From NCBI GenBank assembly GCA_009901575.1, contig WXYP01000004.1, positions 479,050 through 543,049 of the forward strand: a stretch of DNA of 64,000 nucleotides, in the 5' to 3' direction. The notes under the pieces were generated by a model. It was not told the DNA's origin, made no database searches, and worked only from the letters and a program-made list of their open reading frames with translations. Source of the DNA: Flavobacteriaceae bacterium R38. GTDB lineage: Bacteria; Bacteroidota; Bacteroidia; Flavobacteriales; Flavobacteriaceae. Positions 41,813 through 50,793 of the stretch are shown here, in pieces. The position numbers were made by a program, and so were the translations under genes. The stretch's first letter is position 1. Each line of letters opens with the position of its first letter.

Positions 41813-42527
41813 TTTTTTGGCGTTGCGATAGGCTATTTATGGATGAAACGTAATTGAGTTAATTATAACTCTAAATTAAAAAAAAATAAGAACCTACTAT
41901 TTATTGAAACTCTTTATCAGTTGAAAAAAGGGGAAATATCCTTGCCAGATCCTGATAAAACCGGAAAAGCAATTTTATTTTATTAATAGATTGCCACAGT
42001 CGTACCTTCTTCGCAATGATGATTCTAAATAGAAAATGTTATTCGCACGAAAATGCGGAGGGGTTTAATACTATATTGTCATTCCTGCGAAGGCAGGAAT
42101 CTAGTGGTATTAACTTGATTATAATGTTCATTTTCTTTGCTAGTCCAAAGAAAACGAACCAAAAGAAAGGGCATTTTTTCTTTATTCAAGGAATTTTCAG
42201 CAAGAGTTGCTGAAACCAAAGTCAAAATGATGCGTTCGCTTCTCTCACTGAGTTTCATCATTCTTGCCTTTCTATTCTGTGAATAAAGAACTACTATATA
42301 GTATCGTTAAGAAGACCGACCTACTTTTGAGTTTTGCAAGAAATCAAAAATACTTTTTGTAGGGGATAAGAGGAGCATTTCGCGAATGAAATGGCTCGAA
42401 ATGCGGAAGAAGAAAAGAGAGAGGAGACTTTTACTCTTATTTGATAAAGTCAGTACAAATAAAAATACCTGTAAACAATTTACACTCTAACTCATTTTAG
42501 TAGTTTTGCAGCTTTAAAAAATAAACG
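41813..42527. repeat. 715-bp gene-free repeat region with direct repeat copy B
   Basis: It contains the second copy (41979-42106) of the 128-bp direct repeat, the palindrome ATTCCTGCGAAGGCAGGAAT at 42081-42100, and 42315-42416, a near-identical copy of 40257-40359. Short open frames (42016-42213 plus, 42079-42261 minus) fall inside repeats and are not considered genes. The promoter of the ABC-F gene lies at its right end. Confidence 0.85.
42501..42508 (+). promoter_or_regulatory. Candidate -7 promoter box for the ABC-F gene
   Basis: TAGTTTTG fits TAnnTTTG, 19 bp before the ATG at 42528. No clear -33 TTG at the expected distance. Confidence 0.45.
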
Positions 42528-44165
42528 ATGATTTCAGTTGATAATTTAGCAGTAGAGTTTAGCGGAACAACCTTGTTCAAGGATGTATCTTTTGTTATAA
42601 ATCCGACCGATAAAATTGCCTTGATGGGGAAAAATGGTGCAGGAAAATCAACTATGATGAAAATCGTTGCCGGGGTACAAAAAGCAACGCGAGGTCATGT
42701 CAGAGCTCCAAAAGAAGCAGTAATTGCGTACCTGCCACAACACTTGTTAACTGAAGATAATTGTACGGTTTTTGAAGAAGCAGCCAAAGCTTTTAAACAA
42801 GTTTTTGCAATGCGTGATGAGATGGATAAACTCAACAAAGCGTTGGAAACCAGAACCGATTATGAGAGTGATGAGTATATGGCTATTATTGAAAAAGTCT
42901 CAGATTTAGGCGAAAAATTTTATGCTTTAGAAGAAGTGAATTATGATGCTGAGGTTGAAAAGGCATTAAAAGGATTAGGATTCAAGCAAGAAGATTTTAC
43001 GAGGCAAACTAAGGAATTTAGTGGTGGATGGCGCATGCGTATTGAATTAGCTAAAATCTTATTGCAAAAACCTGATTTAATCTTGTTAGATGAGCCAACT
43101 AATCACATTGATATTGAATCTGTAATCTGGCTAGAAGACTTTTTAGTAAACAAGGCTAATGCTGTAATGGTAATTTCTCACGACAAAGCATTCATTGATA
43201 ATATTACAAATCGTACCATAGAAGTAACTATGGGGCGTATTTATGATTATAAAGCTAATTATTCACATTACTTACAATTACGTGAAGAACGAAGAGCGCA
43301 TCAGATAAAAGCCTACCAGGAACAGCAAAAATTTATTGCAGATAATATGGCTTTTATTGAACGTTTTAAAGGCACATATTCGAAAACAAACCAGGTAGCT
43401 TCCCGGGAACGGATGCTAGAAAAGTTAGAGATTATAGAAATCGATGAAATCGATACTTCTTCATTAAAATTACGTTTTCCTCCGGCTCCTCGTTCAGGAG
43501 ATTATCCTGTAACGATTAAAGATGTATCAAAATCTTATGGAGAACAGATAGTTTTTAAAAATGCTGATATGTCTGTTTCAAGAGGAGAAAAAGTATCTTT
43601 TGTCGGGAGAAACGGAGAAGGAAAGTCGACAATGATTAAAGCTATTATGGGAGAGATTGAAGTAGATGGCACTTGTCAGCTTGGGCACAATGTTAAGGTT
43701 GGGTATTTTGCTCAAAATCAGGCATCGTTGTTAGATCCGGAACTTACTATTTTTCAGACAGTTGATGAAGTGGCAGAAGGAGAAATACGTACACAGATAA
43801 AGAACATCCTGGGACGTTTTATGTTTAGTGGTGACGATATCGATAAGAAAGTTAGTGTATTGTCGGGAGGAGAAAAAACCAGGTTGGCAATGGTAAAACT
43901 TTTATTAGAGCCGGTAAACCTGCTTATCCTGGATGAACCTACCAATCATTTAGATTTAAAATCGAAAGATGTACTTAAAGAAGCTTTGTTGTCATTTGAC
44001 GGAACTTTAATATTAGTATCACACGACAGAGATTTTCTTCAAGGCCTTTCTCAGAAAGTATTTGAATTTAAGGATCAACGTGTTATCGAGCATTTTGAAA
44101 CTATTGATGCCTTTTTGGAGCGGAATAGAATAAAAAATATTGCTGATATTAATTTGATGAAATAA
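42528..44165 (+). CDS. ABC-F family ATPase (ribosome-associated)
   Basis: The protein carries two ATPase domains in one chain and no membrane segment: Walker A GKNGAGKSTM and GRNGEGKSTM, signatures FSGGWRMR and LSGGEKTR, Walker B LILLDEPTNHID and LLILDEPTNHLD. The domains are joined by the charged helical linker of ABC-F proteins (about 245-305). The 545-aa length fits housekeeping translation factors of the YbiT/EttA type. A resistance role is possible but the linker is not unusually long. It acts on the ribosomal E site in known members. It sits alone among repeats, with its own promoter box. Confidence 0.92.
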   Translation: MISVDNLAVEFSGTTLFKDVSFVINPTDKIALMGKNGAGKSTMMKIVAGVQKATRGHVRAPKEAVIAYLPQHLLTEDNCTVFEEAAKAFKQVFAMRDEMDKLNKALETRTDYESDEYMAIIEKVSDLGEKFYALEEVNYDAEVEKALKGLGFKQEDFTRQTKEFSGGWRMRIELAKILLQKPDLILLDEPTNHIDIESVIWLEDFLVNKANAVMVISHDKAFIDNITNRTIEVTMGRIYDYKANYSHYLQLREERRAHQIKAYQEQQKFIADNMAFIERFKGTYSKTNQVASRERMLEKLEIIEIDEIDTSSLKLRFPPAPRSGDYPVTIKDVSKSYGEQIVFKNADMSVSRGEKVSFVGRNGEGKSTMIKAIMGEIEVDGTCQLGHNVKVGYFAQNQASLLDPELTIFQTVDEVAEGEIRTQIKNILGRFMFSGDDIDKKVSVLSGGEKTRLAMVKLLLEPVNLLILDEPTNHLDLKSKDVLKEALLSFDGTLILVSHDRDFLQGLSQKVFEFKDQRVIEHFETIDAFLERNRIKNIADINLMK

Positions 44166-44591
44166 ACAACTAAATAACTCCTCTCCTTGTCAAGAAGGGG
44201 TGCCTAAAGGGTGGAGAGGTAAAATATTGCAATAAATAGAAAATGTCATTCCTGCGAAGGCAGGAATCTATAAGTTTTTATTGTTTACTTTCATCCTTTT
44301 TTCCATTGATGAAAAAAGAATCAAAAAAATCTAGCTTGCTTTTTCACTTTTTGAAATCTACACTATTTTAAAGCCGCACCATCCAGGTCGCTTTTGCTTT
44401 GCAAAATGCTTTATGGATGGCTTTCATAAGCCATCATTAAAATATCTTGATTTGCTACAAAGTTAAAAAGAGAGCGGAAAACCCTTCTTGATTTTCCCGT
44501 CCGTACCGAAAGGCACGTTCGGGCGGGTTGATTCGTTTTTTATCAAGAAAAAATGAATAGGAAGTATGTCTCTTTTCCTTGAAAAGAAAAA
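44166..44591. repeat. 426-bp gene-free repeat region
   Basis: It contains a G/A-C/T repeat block (about 44181-44220), the palindrome at 44248-44267, a hairpin GATGGCTT/AAGCCATC at 44416-44435 and a copy of the GC-rich hairpin at 44496-44527. No gene is seen. Confidence 0.8.
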
Positions 44592-45266
44592 TTATTTCTT
44601 CGAATGTTTAATATACTTCTCAACTACTACAGCTGTAATAATAACAATATAAAATTGTCCTATTAACCCAACCAGAATGGCAGCTTTTTGAGCTACAGGA
44701 GTTACCGGGACTATTTCACCATAACCAATAGTCAGCAGAGTGATATAACTATAATAAATCAGAGAATCCATTCTCTCATTGATATCAAGATCGGATAACT
44801 AAACACCTTCAAAAGACCCGGGAGTACTAATATCGATACTAGTGAAGATTAAAAATGCAATGAGTCCAAGAGAAATATACCCACTCATAAGCCCAATAAT
44901 CACATTTTTATTGACAAATTTGGCATGCCATACCTGTTTGATTATTTCAATGGTTACAGTAGAATAAAACAAGAAATAAATTCCCATTCTAATTAATAAA
45001 GTACTGCTGTTATTGTTAACTTCCCGATTAATCATATCGGCTCCAAAAACAAAAGAAGCACTTATGAGTAGTATTATTAAAAAGAACCAGACCAGTTTTT
45101 TCTTTTTGGAGATCAATAAGATACCTGCAGCAATATTTATGATAAATAAAACAGGAACAAAGACCTTTTCAAATAATTCTACAGGGATGATTAACGATCC
45201 AAACAGAATGGTCAGCATACTAAAGAAAAAAATCTCAAAGCGATTTTTATAAAATTTCCTGATCAT
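44592..45266 (-). pseudogene. Potassium channel (two-TM pore type) interrupted by in-frame TAG
   Basis: The 155-codon frame (45266 to 44799) encodes about five hydrophobic segments and stops at a TAG (44801-44799). In the same frame the sequence continues for 68 codons to a TAA at 44592 and encodes the pore helix and K+ selectivity filter (YITLLTIGYGEIVP), then a final membrane helix (FYIVIITAVVVEKYI). There is no frameshift, only a single nonsense codon between the helix before the pore and the pore itself, so the shortened product would lack the filter. It may be a recent nonsense mutation, a sequencing error or a read-through case. The channel identity is clear from the filter. Confidence 0.85.
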
Positions 45267-45335
45267 TTTATAAAGATATAGTTAAGTTGAAAATAAATAA
45301 AAAACCAGTTTAAAAAGGGGCAATTGTTATGATAA

Positions 45336-45923
45336 TTAATTTAACGCTTTATGTATGTGAATTGCAGTATTTTCAGATAAATCAAGCTTTAAAGCATTTT
45401 TTTGCCCTTTTTCAGACATTTTTCGCCAGGTCTTTTGAAGAATATCAATTAGTTTCTCTTCATTATTTTTCTTGGCAAAATCTTCAAAATAGAATTGTAA
45501 AAACACAAGGCAAATAACGTCTTCCAGGGTTTGAGTATCTGCATTTTTCTTTAACTGTTTTTTTTGAAGCAAGAATTTTACCTCTTCAACTATTTCATCA
45601 TTAAAACCAACTTCATTGAGTATAGTCGCTGCTTTTTCAGCATGAAACTTTTTAAGATCTTCTCTCCATTTTAAGTAGCCTACTTTATTTTTTTCGTAAG
45701 CATCTCTTGGAATTTCCCATCTGCAAATATGCTGACATCTGGCTGTTAGTTTTAACGCAGTCGAAGCGTTAGGTTTAAATGCTGTTAACTGATTACTTAG
45801 ACGCTGTGCATAGAGTAATTCTTTTGGGTAAGAAATTCCATTATAAACTTCAACATTAGGGTCTTGTTTGTTTGCTGCATCAAAAAGCTCAAAAGCACGT
45901 TCTATTTTTTGTTCTTCGGTCAT
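45336..45923 (-). CDS. DUF4202 domain protein
   Basis: The frame runs on upstream to 46043 into the next gene, but the ATG at 45923 (MTEEQKIERAFELFDAANKQDPN) is preferred. The 195-aa sequence matches DUF4202: ISYPKELLYAQRLSNQL, ARCQHICRWEIPRDAYEKNKVGYLKWR, FHAEKAATIL, and LEDVICLVFLQFYFEDF. The conserved His, Arg, Glu and Asp are spaced as in HD-type helical enzymes, but catalytic activity is not established. It is cytoplasmic. It is the last gene after the gspF-like gene, with about 107 bp between them, and its link to the secretion genes is uncertain. Confidence 0.85.
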   Translation of the reverse strand: MTEEQKIERAFELFDAANKQDPNVEVYNGISYPKELLYAQRLSNQLTAFKPNASTALKLTARCQHICRWEIPRDAYEKNKVGYLKWREDLKKFHAEKAATILNEVGFNDEIVEEVKFLLQKKQLKKNADTQTLEDVICLVFLQFYFEDFAKKNNEEKLIDILQKTWRKMSEKGQKNALKLDLSENTAIHIHKALN

Positions 45924-46029
45924 TACTAACAGGTTTAATTCAAAACTATTTAAAAAAGCGAGATGCACAAAATAAGTGAATCGTTTTAACGGGATATTAG
46001 ATAATAAAGCTATTTGAAAACTGAAATAT

Positions 46030-47169
46030 TTAACCAAGTACACTACTTAGTTTAAACATTGGTAAATACATAGCGATAAGAATAACGCCTACCAGGATGC
46101 CTACAAAAACGATAATTAAAGGTTCCATAACTGTAGATAATAACTTAGAACGTTGCTGTAATTCAATATTGTATTGATTGTTAAGCCGTTCAAAAATAAA
46201 TTCCATTTGATTGGTTTCTTCTGCGACTTTGATTAGAGAAATCACTTTATTGTCAAATACTTTGTTCCCTTTTAAACTGTCGCTTAATGGCAATCCGGTT
46301 AGTATTTTTCTCTCTGCTGTAGTTAAAGCTGCCTGTAACGGATAAAATGAAATCATTTTTTTTACCAGCTGAATACTTTCAATGATTGGAATCTTAGAAG
46401 CACTTAATAGTGAAACTGCTTGTGTAAATTGGGCCAGGTAAATAGTTTTAATAAAAGGGCCCAAAAATGGAATTCGGGATAGTAGCTTATCTTTTCTTTG
46501 AAGGTACCATTTCTTTTTATTGAGGATGCCTCTGCAGATAAAAAATAGCAATATAGAAATTAAGAATACCCATCCGTATGACTTTAAAAATTCTGATAAT
46601 GCTACTACAAATTTTGTAATCCATGGTAATTCTACATTGTTTAGTTTAAAAATATCCTGGAACATAGGAACTACGAATCGAAGCATAAAAATTAAAACCA
46701 AAACTGCCGTTGAAAAAATGATAATAGGATAAGTAAGTGCACCAACCAGGTTTCTGCGTTGTTCGTTTTTCCTTGCATAAAAACTTCCTAGTTCTTTAGT
46801 AATGCGAGTTAAAGACCCTGTTTCTTCTCCAATTTTAATAGAATGATATTCGTATTCGGTAAATTCTTTTCGGGATTTCATAGTTTCTGAAAAGCTTTTT
46901 CCGGCAACAATTTCTGTAATAATAATATTTAAGAATTCTTTATATTGTTTTTTTCGAATTCCTTCTTCGATAAGACTTATAGCATCTTTTAAGTTAACTC
47001 CGGCCTTTAGTAATACACTTAATTCAGTATAAAAATCTTCCTTCTTTTTACTTGAAAAGAAAGATCCGAATACAGTAATTTCTTTTTGTAAAAAACTGGG
47101 TTGATCAGTTTTTTTAGAAGGTTTAACCGTAGTTGCGGTTGATGATATGTTATCAAGGTTGAATGCCAT
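46030..47169 (-). CDS. Type II secretion / type IV pilus inner-membrane platform protein (GspF/PilC-like)
   Basis: The 379-aa protein has duplicated T2SSF domains (about 45-165 and 255-375). The first has LSVLLKAGVNLKDAISLIEEG, the second ASKIPIIESIQLVKKM. Each is followed by membrane helices, three in total (about 130-155, 195-215, 350-375). It forms the inner-membrane platform that works with the ATPase encoded at 52824-54236. It is the last gene of the minus-strand half of the machine, separated from the pseudopilin genes by about 140 bp. Confidence 0.92.
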   Translation of the reverse strand: MAFNLDNISSTATTVKPSKKTDQPSFLQKEITVFGSFFSSKKKEDFYTELSVLLKAGVNLKDAISLIEEGIRKKQYKEFLNIIITEIVAGKSFSETMKSRKEFTEYEYHSIKIGEETGSLTRITKELGSFYARKNEQRRNLVGALTYPIIIFSTAVLVLIFMLRFVVPMFQDIFKLNNVELPWITKFVVALSEFLKSYGWVFLISILLFFICRGILNKKKWYLQRKDKLLSRIPFLGPFIKTIYLAQFTQAVSLLSASKIPIIESIQLVKKMISFYPLQAALTTAERKILTGLPLSDSLKGNKVFDNKVISLIKVAEETNQMEFIFERLNNQYNIELQQRSKLLSTVMEPLIIVFVGILVGVILIAMYLPMFKLSSVLG

Positions 47170-47310
47170 TATTTCATCTGTTTATATTTTATTGTTTTTA
47201 AATTTATCAGATAGAATTACTCATCTAATTTTTATTTTTAGATTAAAGAATTCATGAATCTTTGATTTCACCAATAATCATTTCAATTGGTACCAACCAG
47301 TTGTTATGAC

Positions 47311-47775
47311 TCATTTCATATAATGTGTTGCGTCTTTCTTTTTAAAAACAAAAATAGTTGAGTTTAAAGCTGCATCAGAACGTGTAAATTCTAAAGCATC
47401 AAGATATCCTTCATTAACTAAGGCTCCATCGAGATAAAAGTTTTTTTCTTCAAAAAAGATATTTAAAGTATCCTGGTATTTTAAAACAAACGTCTCTTCA
47501 AATTGATAATAGGTAGAATCTACCTCATTTTTAAATGTCAAAAGATCAAGATTAGCATTATAGCTTACTTCCCGATACTTATTAAAATCGACCCATAATG
47601 CTTCTTCAAACCTCCTCATTTCATCGTTTTTAATATAATTTTGTTGCATTCCCAGCATTTGCCTTTGTGTTAAACTCAGAATAGAAAAAGCTAAACCTAC
47701 TACGATTGCAGTAATCACTAAAACTACCATCATTTCATTTAGAGTGAATGCCTTTATTTTTGTTATCCTTTTCAA
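47311..47775 (-). CDS. Pseudopilin (GspJ/H-like)
   Basis: Type III signal peptide with KIKA|FTLNEMMVVLV: Ala9 at -1, Phe10 at +1 and Glu14 at +5, followed by a 20-residue hydrophobic helix. The mature part is about 145 residues with strands. The TTG start at 47775 overlaps the stop of the upstream pseudopilin gene as TTGA. No ATG exists before the cleavage site, so the TTG is required. It is probably a minor pseudopilin of the secretion pseudopilus. Confidence 0.85.
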   Translation of the reverse strand: MKRITKIKAFTLNEMMVVLVITAIVVGLAFSILSLTQRQMLGMQQNYIKNDEMRRFEEALWVDFNKYREVSYNANLDLLTFKNEVDSTYYQFEETFVLKYQDTLNIFFEEKNFYLDGALVNEGYLDALEFTRSDAALNSTIFVFKKKDATHYMK

Positions 47776-48101
47776 AATGGAATTATTCGTTTTAGCGTTC
47801 TATTATTTTCCGGATGATTCGCTTCTATTAAAATGACAGGCAATTCTGCTTGTGTTTTTTGTGAAATACTTAATTCCCAACCTCCATAAGTTTCCTTATA
47901 AGGAAGTTTCAATGATTGATGCTGATATTGATATTCGAGTTTGTTTACATAGGTTTCAATATCGATAGTATTATATTTAATGGTGTTATTAAATAAATTG
48001 TTTAAAGTTAAACTGGCTACCATAAAAATAATCACGATAAGTACAGTAGCTATCATAGTTTCAATAAGACTCGAGCCTTTTATTTTTTTTAGTATAACCA
48101 T
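47772..48101 (-). CDS. Minor pseudopilin (GspI-like)
   Basis: The short 109-aa protein has a prepilin site KG|SSLIETMIATVLIV: Gly9 at -1 and Glu14 at +5, then a hydrophobic helix. The SLIE/TM pattern is like GspI/PilV. It overlaps the beta-helix gene upstream by 13 nt and the next pseudopilin gene by 4 nt, so it is translationally coupled in the operon. Confidence 0.85.
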   Translation of the reverse strand: MVILKKIKGSSLIETMIATVLIVIIFMVASLTLNNLFNNTIKYNTIDIETYVNKLEYQYQHQSLKLPYKETYGGWELSISQKTQAELPVILIEANHPENNRTLKRIIPF

Positions 48102-49351
48102 TTTGCGATATCTTTTTTGTCATTATTAAAAGAGAGACCTGCATATTGGTCAGGTAGGGAAGGAGCTATAATTTTTCCATTAAAAATGTGATTTAAATAA
48201 ATAGAACCTAAGGTACTTGAAATAAACCTTGAAGTGTAAAGACTTCCATAAACAGTGCCTTTTAGTTCGGTGTTGGCTTCACAAAAAACTTCCCCATAAA
48301 CAGTTGCATTTTCTTCTATGATAAGCTGAGGTTTAAAACGTTTTTGCGTGCTTTCTCCCAGGTAAGCTATAATTCCTTTGCACGTTGAAGAAGAACCAAA
48401 ATAAAGGTGATGACTGTCATTTTTAGAATCATTATTGGGAGTTGATTTTAGTAATAAAGCTGACGGATATTCCAGGATGCAATTTTTTCCAACTGTAATA
48501 GATTCACTGGCAATTGCCTGAAAATTACCTTTCACATTATCCAGAATTTCAATTTTAGGGGCGATGAGAATTATATCCTTTAGTTTTGCCGAAGCATCAA
48601 CTGTAATAGTACTTTCTGATTGTATTATAATATTACCGATGAGTTGTATTTCTGATAAAAGAATAGAAGTAGGTTCATACAGTAATTTTGTAGGTTCTAA
48701 AAATGAATTTGAATATGAAGTATTGAGTTTAAAAGAAATTAACTGTTCATTTTTGAAAGTACTCAAATCGAATTTCTCATGTTCAAACTGTTTTAAATTA
48801 ATAGGCTTGGGAAGTTCTCTGCTACTTTCTTTTGTGTTTCCATATACCAGATTAGTTCCGTAATATGAATTTCCGGAGATATTTCCAGCTTTTATCCCTT
48901 GTTTGGGAATAAAAGAAGTGCCTTCAATTTTTGTGTCTCCTACAACAATAAGTGGTTGATTGCTTTCCTTGAGATAAAGTGCAGTTCTGTTATTGGTTAT
49001 TCCACCTACAAGTGCAACTTTAGTAAACCGATTTTTTTTAATTACAGAAGTTGTTATTACTTTTTCATATATACCCCAGAATTCTTTTTTAGTTTCAATA
49101 ATGTTGCTGTCCTCTGCAGCTGTGTTTAACAGATTAATGTTACTATTAATAGAAGTATAAATACCAAAATCTGTATTTTTTATGGTTGCTATGGTTAATC
49201 CGGTTTGTTTTTTAAATAGGGAATGAACATGAGTAAGTGAAACAAAAGCAGCCAGAAGAATGGCTATAACCAGGCCTGTAAATACAACGAATTGTAAAGC
49301 ACCTCCTTTTAATTTTATGGAAGCGATATTTTTAGTCTGCATCAACTTCAT
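48089..49351 (-). CDS. Membrane-anchored beta-helix protein in GspK position
   Basis: One N-terminal membrane helix (GGALQFVVFTGLVIAILLAAF, split near residues 14-40) is preceded by a basic stretch. There is no clear prepilin cleavage site with Glu at +5. The remainder (about 110-380) shows repeating short strands (IQLIGNIIIQSESTITVDAS, ILIAPKIEILDNVKGN, IIEENATVYGEVFCEANTEL) resembling bactofilin or polymer-forming beta-helices. In type II secretion operons the largest minor pseudopilin GspK normally follows GspI and GspJ. Here this beta-helical protein occupies that slot. It is coupled by ATGA to the PilP-like gene upstream. It may be a tip or scaffold component, inferred from position. Confidence 0.65.
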   Translation of the reverse strand: MKLMQTKNIASIKLKGGALQFVVFTGLVIAILLAAFVSLTHVHSLFKKQTGLTIATIKNTDFGIYTSINSNINLLNTAAEDSNIIETKKEFWGIYEKVITTSVIKKNRFTKVALVGGITNNRTALYLKESNQPLIVVGDTKIEGTSFIPKQGIKAGNISGNSYYGTNLVYGNTKESSRELPKPINLKQFEHEKFDLSTFKNEQLISFKLNTSYSNSFLEPTKLLYEPTSILLSEIQLIGNIIIQSESTITVDASAKLKDIILIAPKIEILDNVKGNFQAIASESITVGKNCILEYPSALLLKSTPNNDSKNDSHHLYFGSSSTCKGIIAYLGESTQKRFKPQLIIEENATVYGEVFCEANTELKGTVYGSLYTSRFISSTLGSIYLNHIFNGKIIAPSLPDQYAGLSFNNDKKDIAKWLY

Positions 49352-49815
49352 TGATCTATAGTAATTGTTTTTTGTTGTTTTTGAAAACTCACAGTAATAC
49401 GCTCTTTTGAAGCCTTTAAAAGTTTTACTCCATTCATTTCGTCTTTAAGTTTCATCAGATATTGTACATTATCAACAAACACAAAATAGATTTGCTGATC
49501 AGAATTTACAGCTCCAATCAACCCTGAATAACGAACTGCAGGCCATTGAATTTCTTTTTTAACTGCAGATATCTGTCTTTTTTTTACCGGTTTTGGTTTG
49601 ATTTTAAAAGTTCCCAAAAAAGGATCTCTACTGTAATTACCGATACTAAAAGTGTCTTGATCTTTAATAGCTTTAGGCTTGAAATTGACGGTAACATTTT
49701 TAGTTTGTACTGCATTATTATCTGATCCCAGAGAAGAAAATATACGATATCCAATCATTCCCCAGACTACAAGAACCAGGACTAATAAAATGTATGTATT
49801 TCGTTTGTTTTTCAT
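49348..49815 (-). CDS. Single-pass inner-membrane protein, GspC/PilP-like
   Basis: The start is taken at the ATG at 49815 (a TTG at 49821 is possible). The protein has one membrane helix (about residues 8-26), a linker with the motif YSRDPFLG, like the RNPF-type motif of PilP/GspC homology-region proteins, and a C-terminal beta domain (about 90-155; VRYSGLIGAVNSDQQIYFVFVDN). The fold pattern fits the HR domain that contacts the secretin's N-terminal domain. It is translationally coupled to the beta-helix protein gene. Confidence 0.72.
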   Translation of the reverse strand: MKNKRNTYILLVLVLVVWGMIGYRIFSSLGSDNNAVQTKNVTVNFKPKAIKDQDTFSIGNYSRDPFLGTFKIKPKPVKKRQISAVKKEIQWPAVRYSGLIGAVNSDQQIYFVFVDNVQYLMKLKDEMNGVKLLKASKERITVSFQKQQKTITIDQ

Positions 49816-49864
49816 TGACAATTATTTTGTCATTCCTTACCCGATGTGGAATCCGAATTTAAAT

Positions 49865-50791
49865 TCAATTAACTGTAAATGTTCTTGTTGCTGAGACACG
49901 ACTTTCATTACCAGCATCATCAAAAGCCTGTACTATCCAGAAATAAGTATCGCTCTCCAGGTTAGTGGTAAAACTTCTGTCTAAACTTTGCCCTCTTGCA
50001 ACTAAGTTTTGTAAAGACATATCACTGTAAATAAATATACTGTCGAGTTCCCTGCTCCCGGGAATATCTTCACGAATCCAGTTAAAGTCAACATCATTAG
50101 TGTTGATGGATCCATTATTGGCAGGACTATCCAAAACAGGGGCATTAGGATCTGTAATATCTACAATGATGTTACGTGAACTAAAGAGCGTATTTTCAGT
50201 AGCATTTTCGGCCCTTACTTGCCAGTTAAAACTACCTTCAGAAAAAGTAAGATCTGCAGTAGTCTCTGTAAATGCTTCATCAAAAACAATAGTGCCATTA
50301 TTTTCTAAGATCTGCACTCTATACTCTGTTGCCCCCTCAATGGCCTGCCAGCTTAGCGTAATATCAGTTTCATTTGTAGCGAAGTTATTTCTTGGAGATT
50401 CTAAAATTAATGTATTCCCCGATAAACCTTCACTTCGCAATACTGTAAAATTATTAGCAGTATATGAAGTTTCAAATCCGCTATTTAGAGCTTTTATCCG
50501 CCATTCATAAGTATTAGGTAAAAGACTTCTGGTAAAGCTGGTAATACGTACAATACTGTCAATTATTACCTGATTAGCCTCATTAAAATTAGGAGTTGCT
50601 ACTTGTATACTATATTCTTCTGCATCAGCCACAGGTTGCCAGCTAAATGTAGTAGTATTTCCCTGTACAATTGCTCCTTCTGAAGGAGCAATCAAACTCA
50701 CAGTTTCATTTGAGATATCCGGAACCTCCAGGATATCGTCACATCCAACAATAATGAAAACAAGTACTATTTTTAGAATTGATTTCTTCAT
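49865..50791 (-). CDS. Lipoprotein with three FnIII/Ig-like domains
   Basis: The lipoprotein signal ends IIVGC. Three beta-sandwich repeats follow, each with FxWxxxxxAxxYxxQV-like cores: FSWQPVADAEEYSIQV (about 45-120), LSWQAIEGATEYRVQI (about 135-210) and FNWIREDIPGSRELDSIFIYSD (about 220-305). It lies in the secretion operon between a lipoprotein gene and the PilP-like gene. It may interact with the machine at the outer membrane or be a surface-exposed accessory. Its function is unknown. Confidence 0.75.
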   Translation of the reverse strand: MKKSILKIVLVFIIVGCDDILEVPDISNETVSLIAPSEGAIVQGNTTTFSWQPVADAEEYSIQVATPNFNEANQVIIDSIVRITSFTRSLLPNTYEWRIKALNSGFETSYTANNFTVLRSEGLSGNTLILESPRNNFATNETDITLSWQAIEGATEYRVQILENNGTIVFDEAFTETTADLTFSEGSFNWQVRAENATENTLFSSRNIIVDITDPNAPVLDSPANNGSINTNDVDFNWIREDIPGSRELDSIFIYSDMSLQNLVARGQSLDRSFTTNLESDTYFWIVQAFDDAGNESRVSATRTFTVN

Positions 50792-50793
50792 CT

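Noticed and set aside
42016..42261. Short frames on both strands
   Set aside because: They fall in the 128-bp direct repeat and palindromic elements, so coding is unlikely.
45013..45252. 79-codon plus-strand frame
   Set aside because: It is antisense to the potassium-channel gene, whose protein features are clear.
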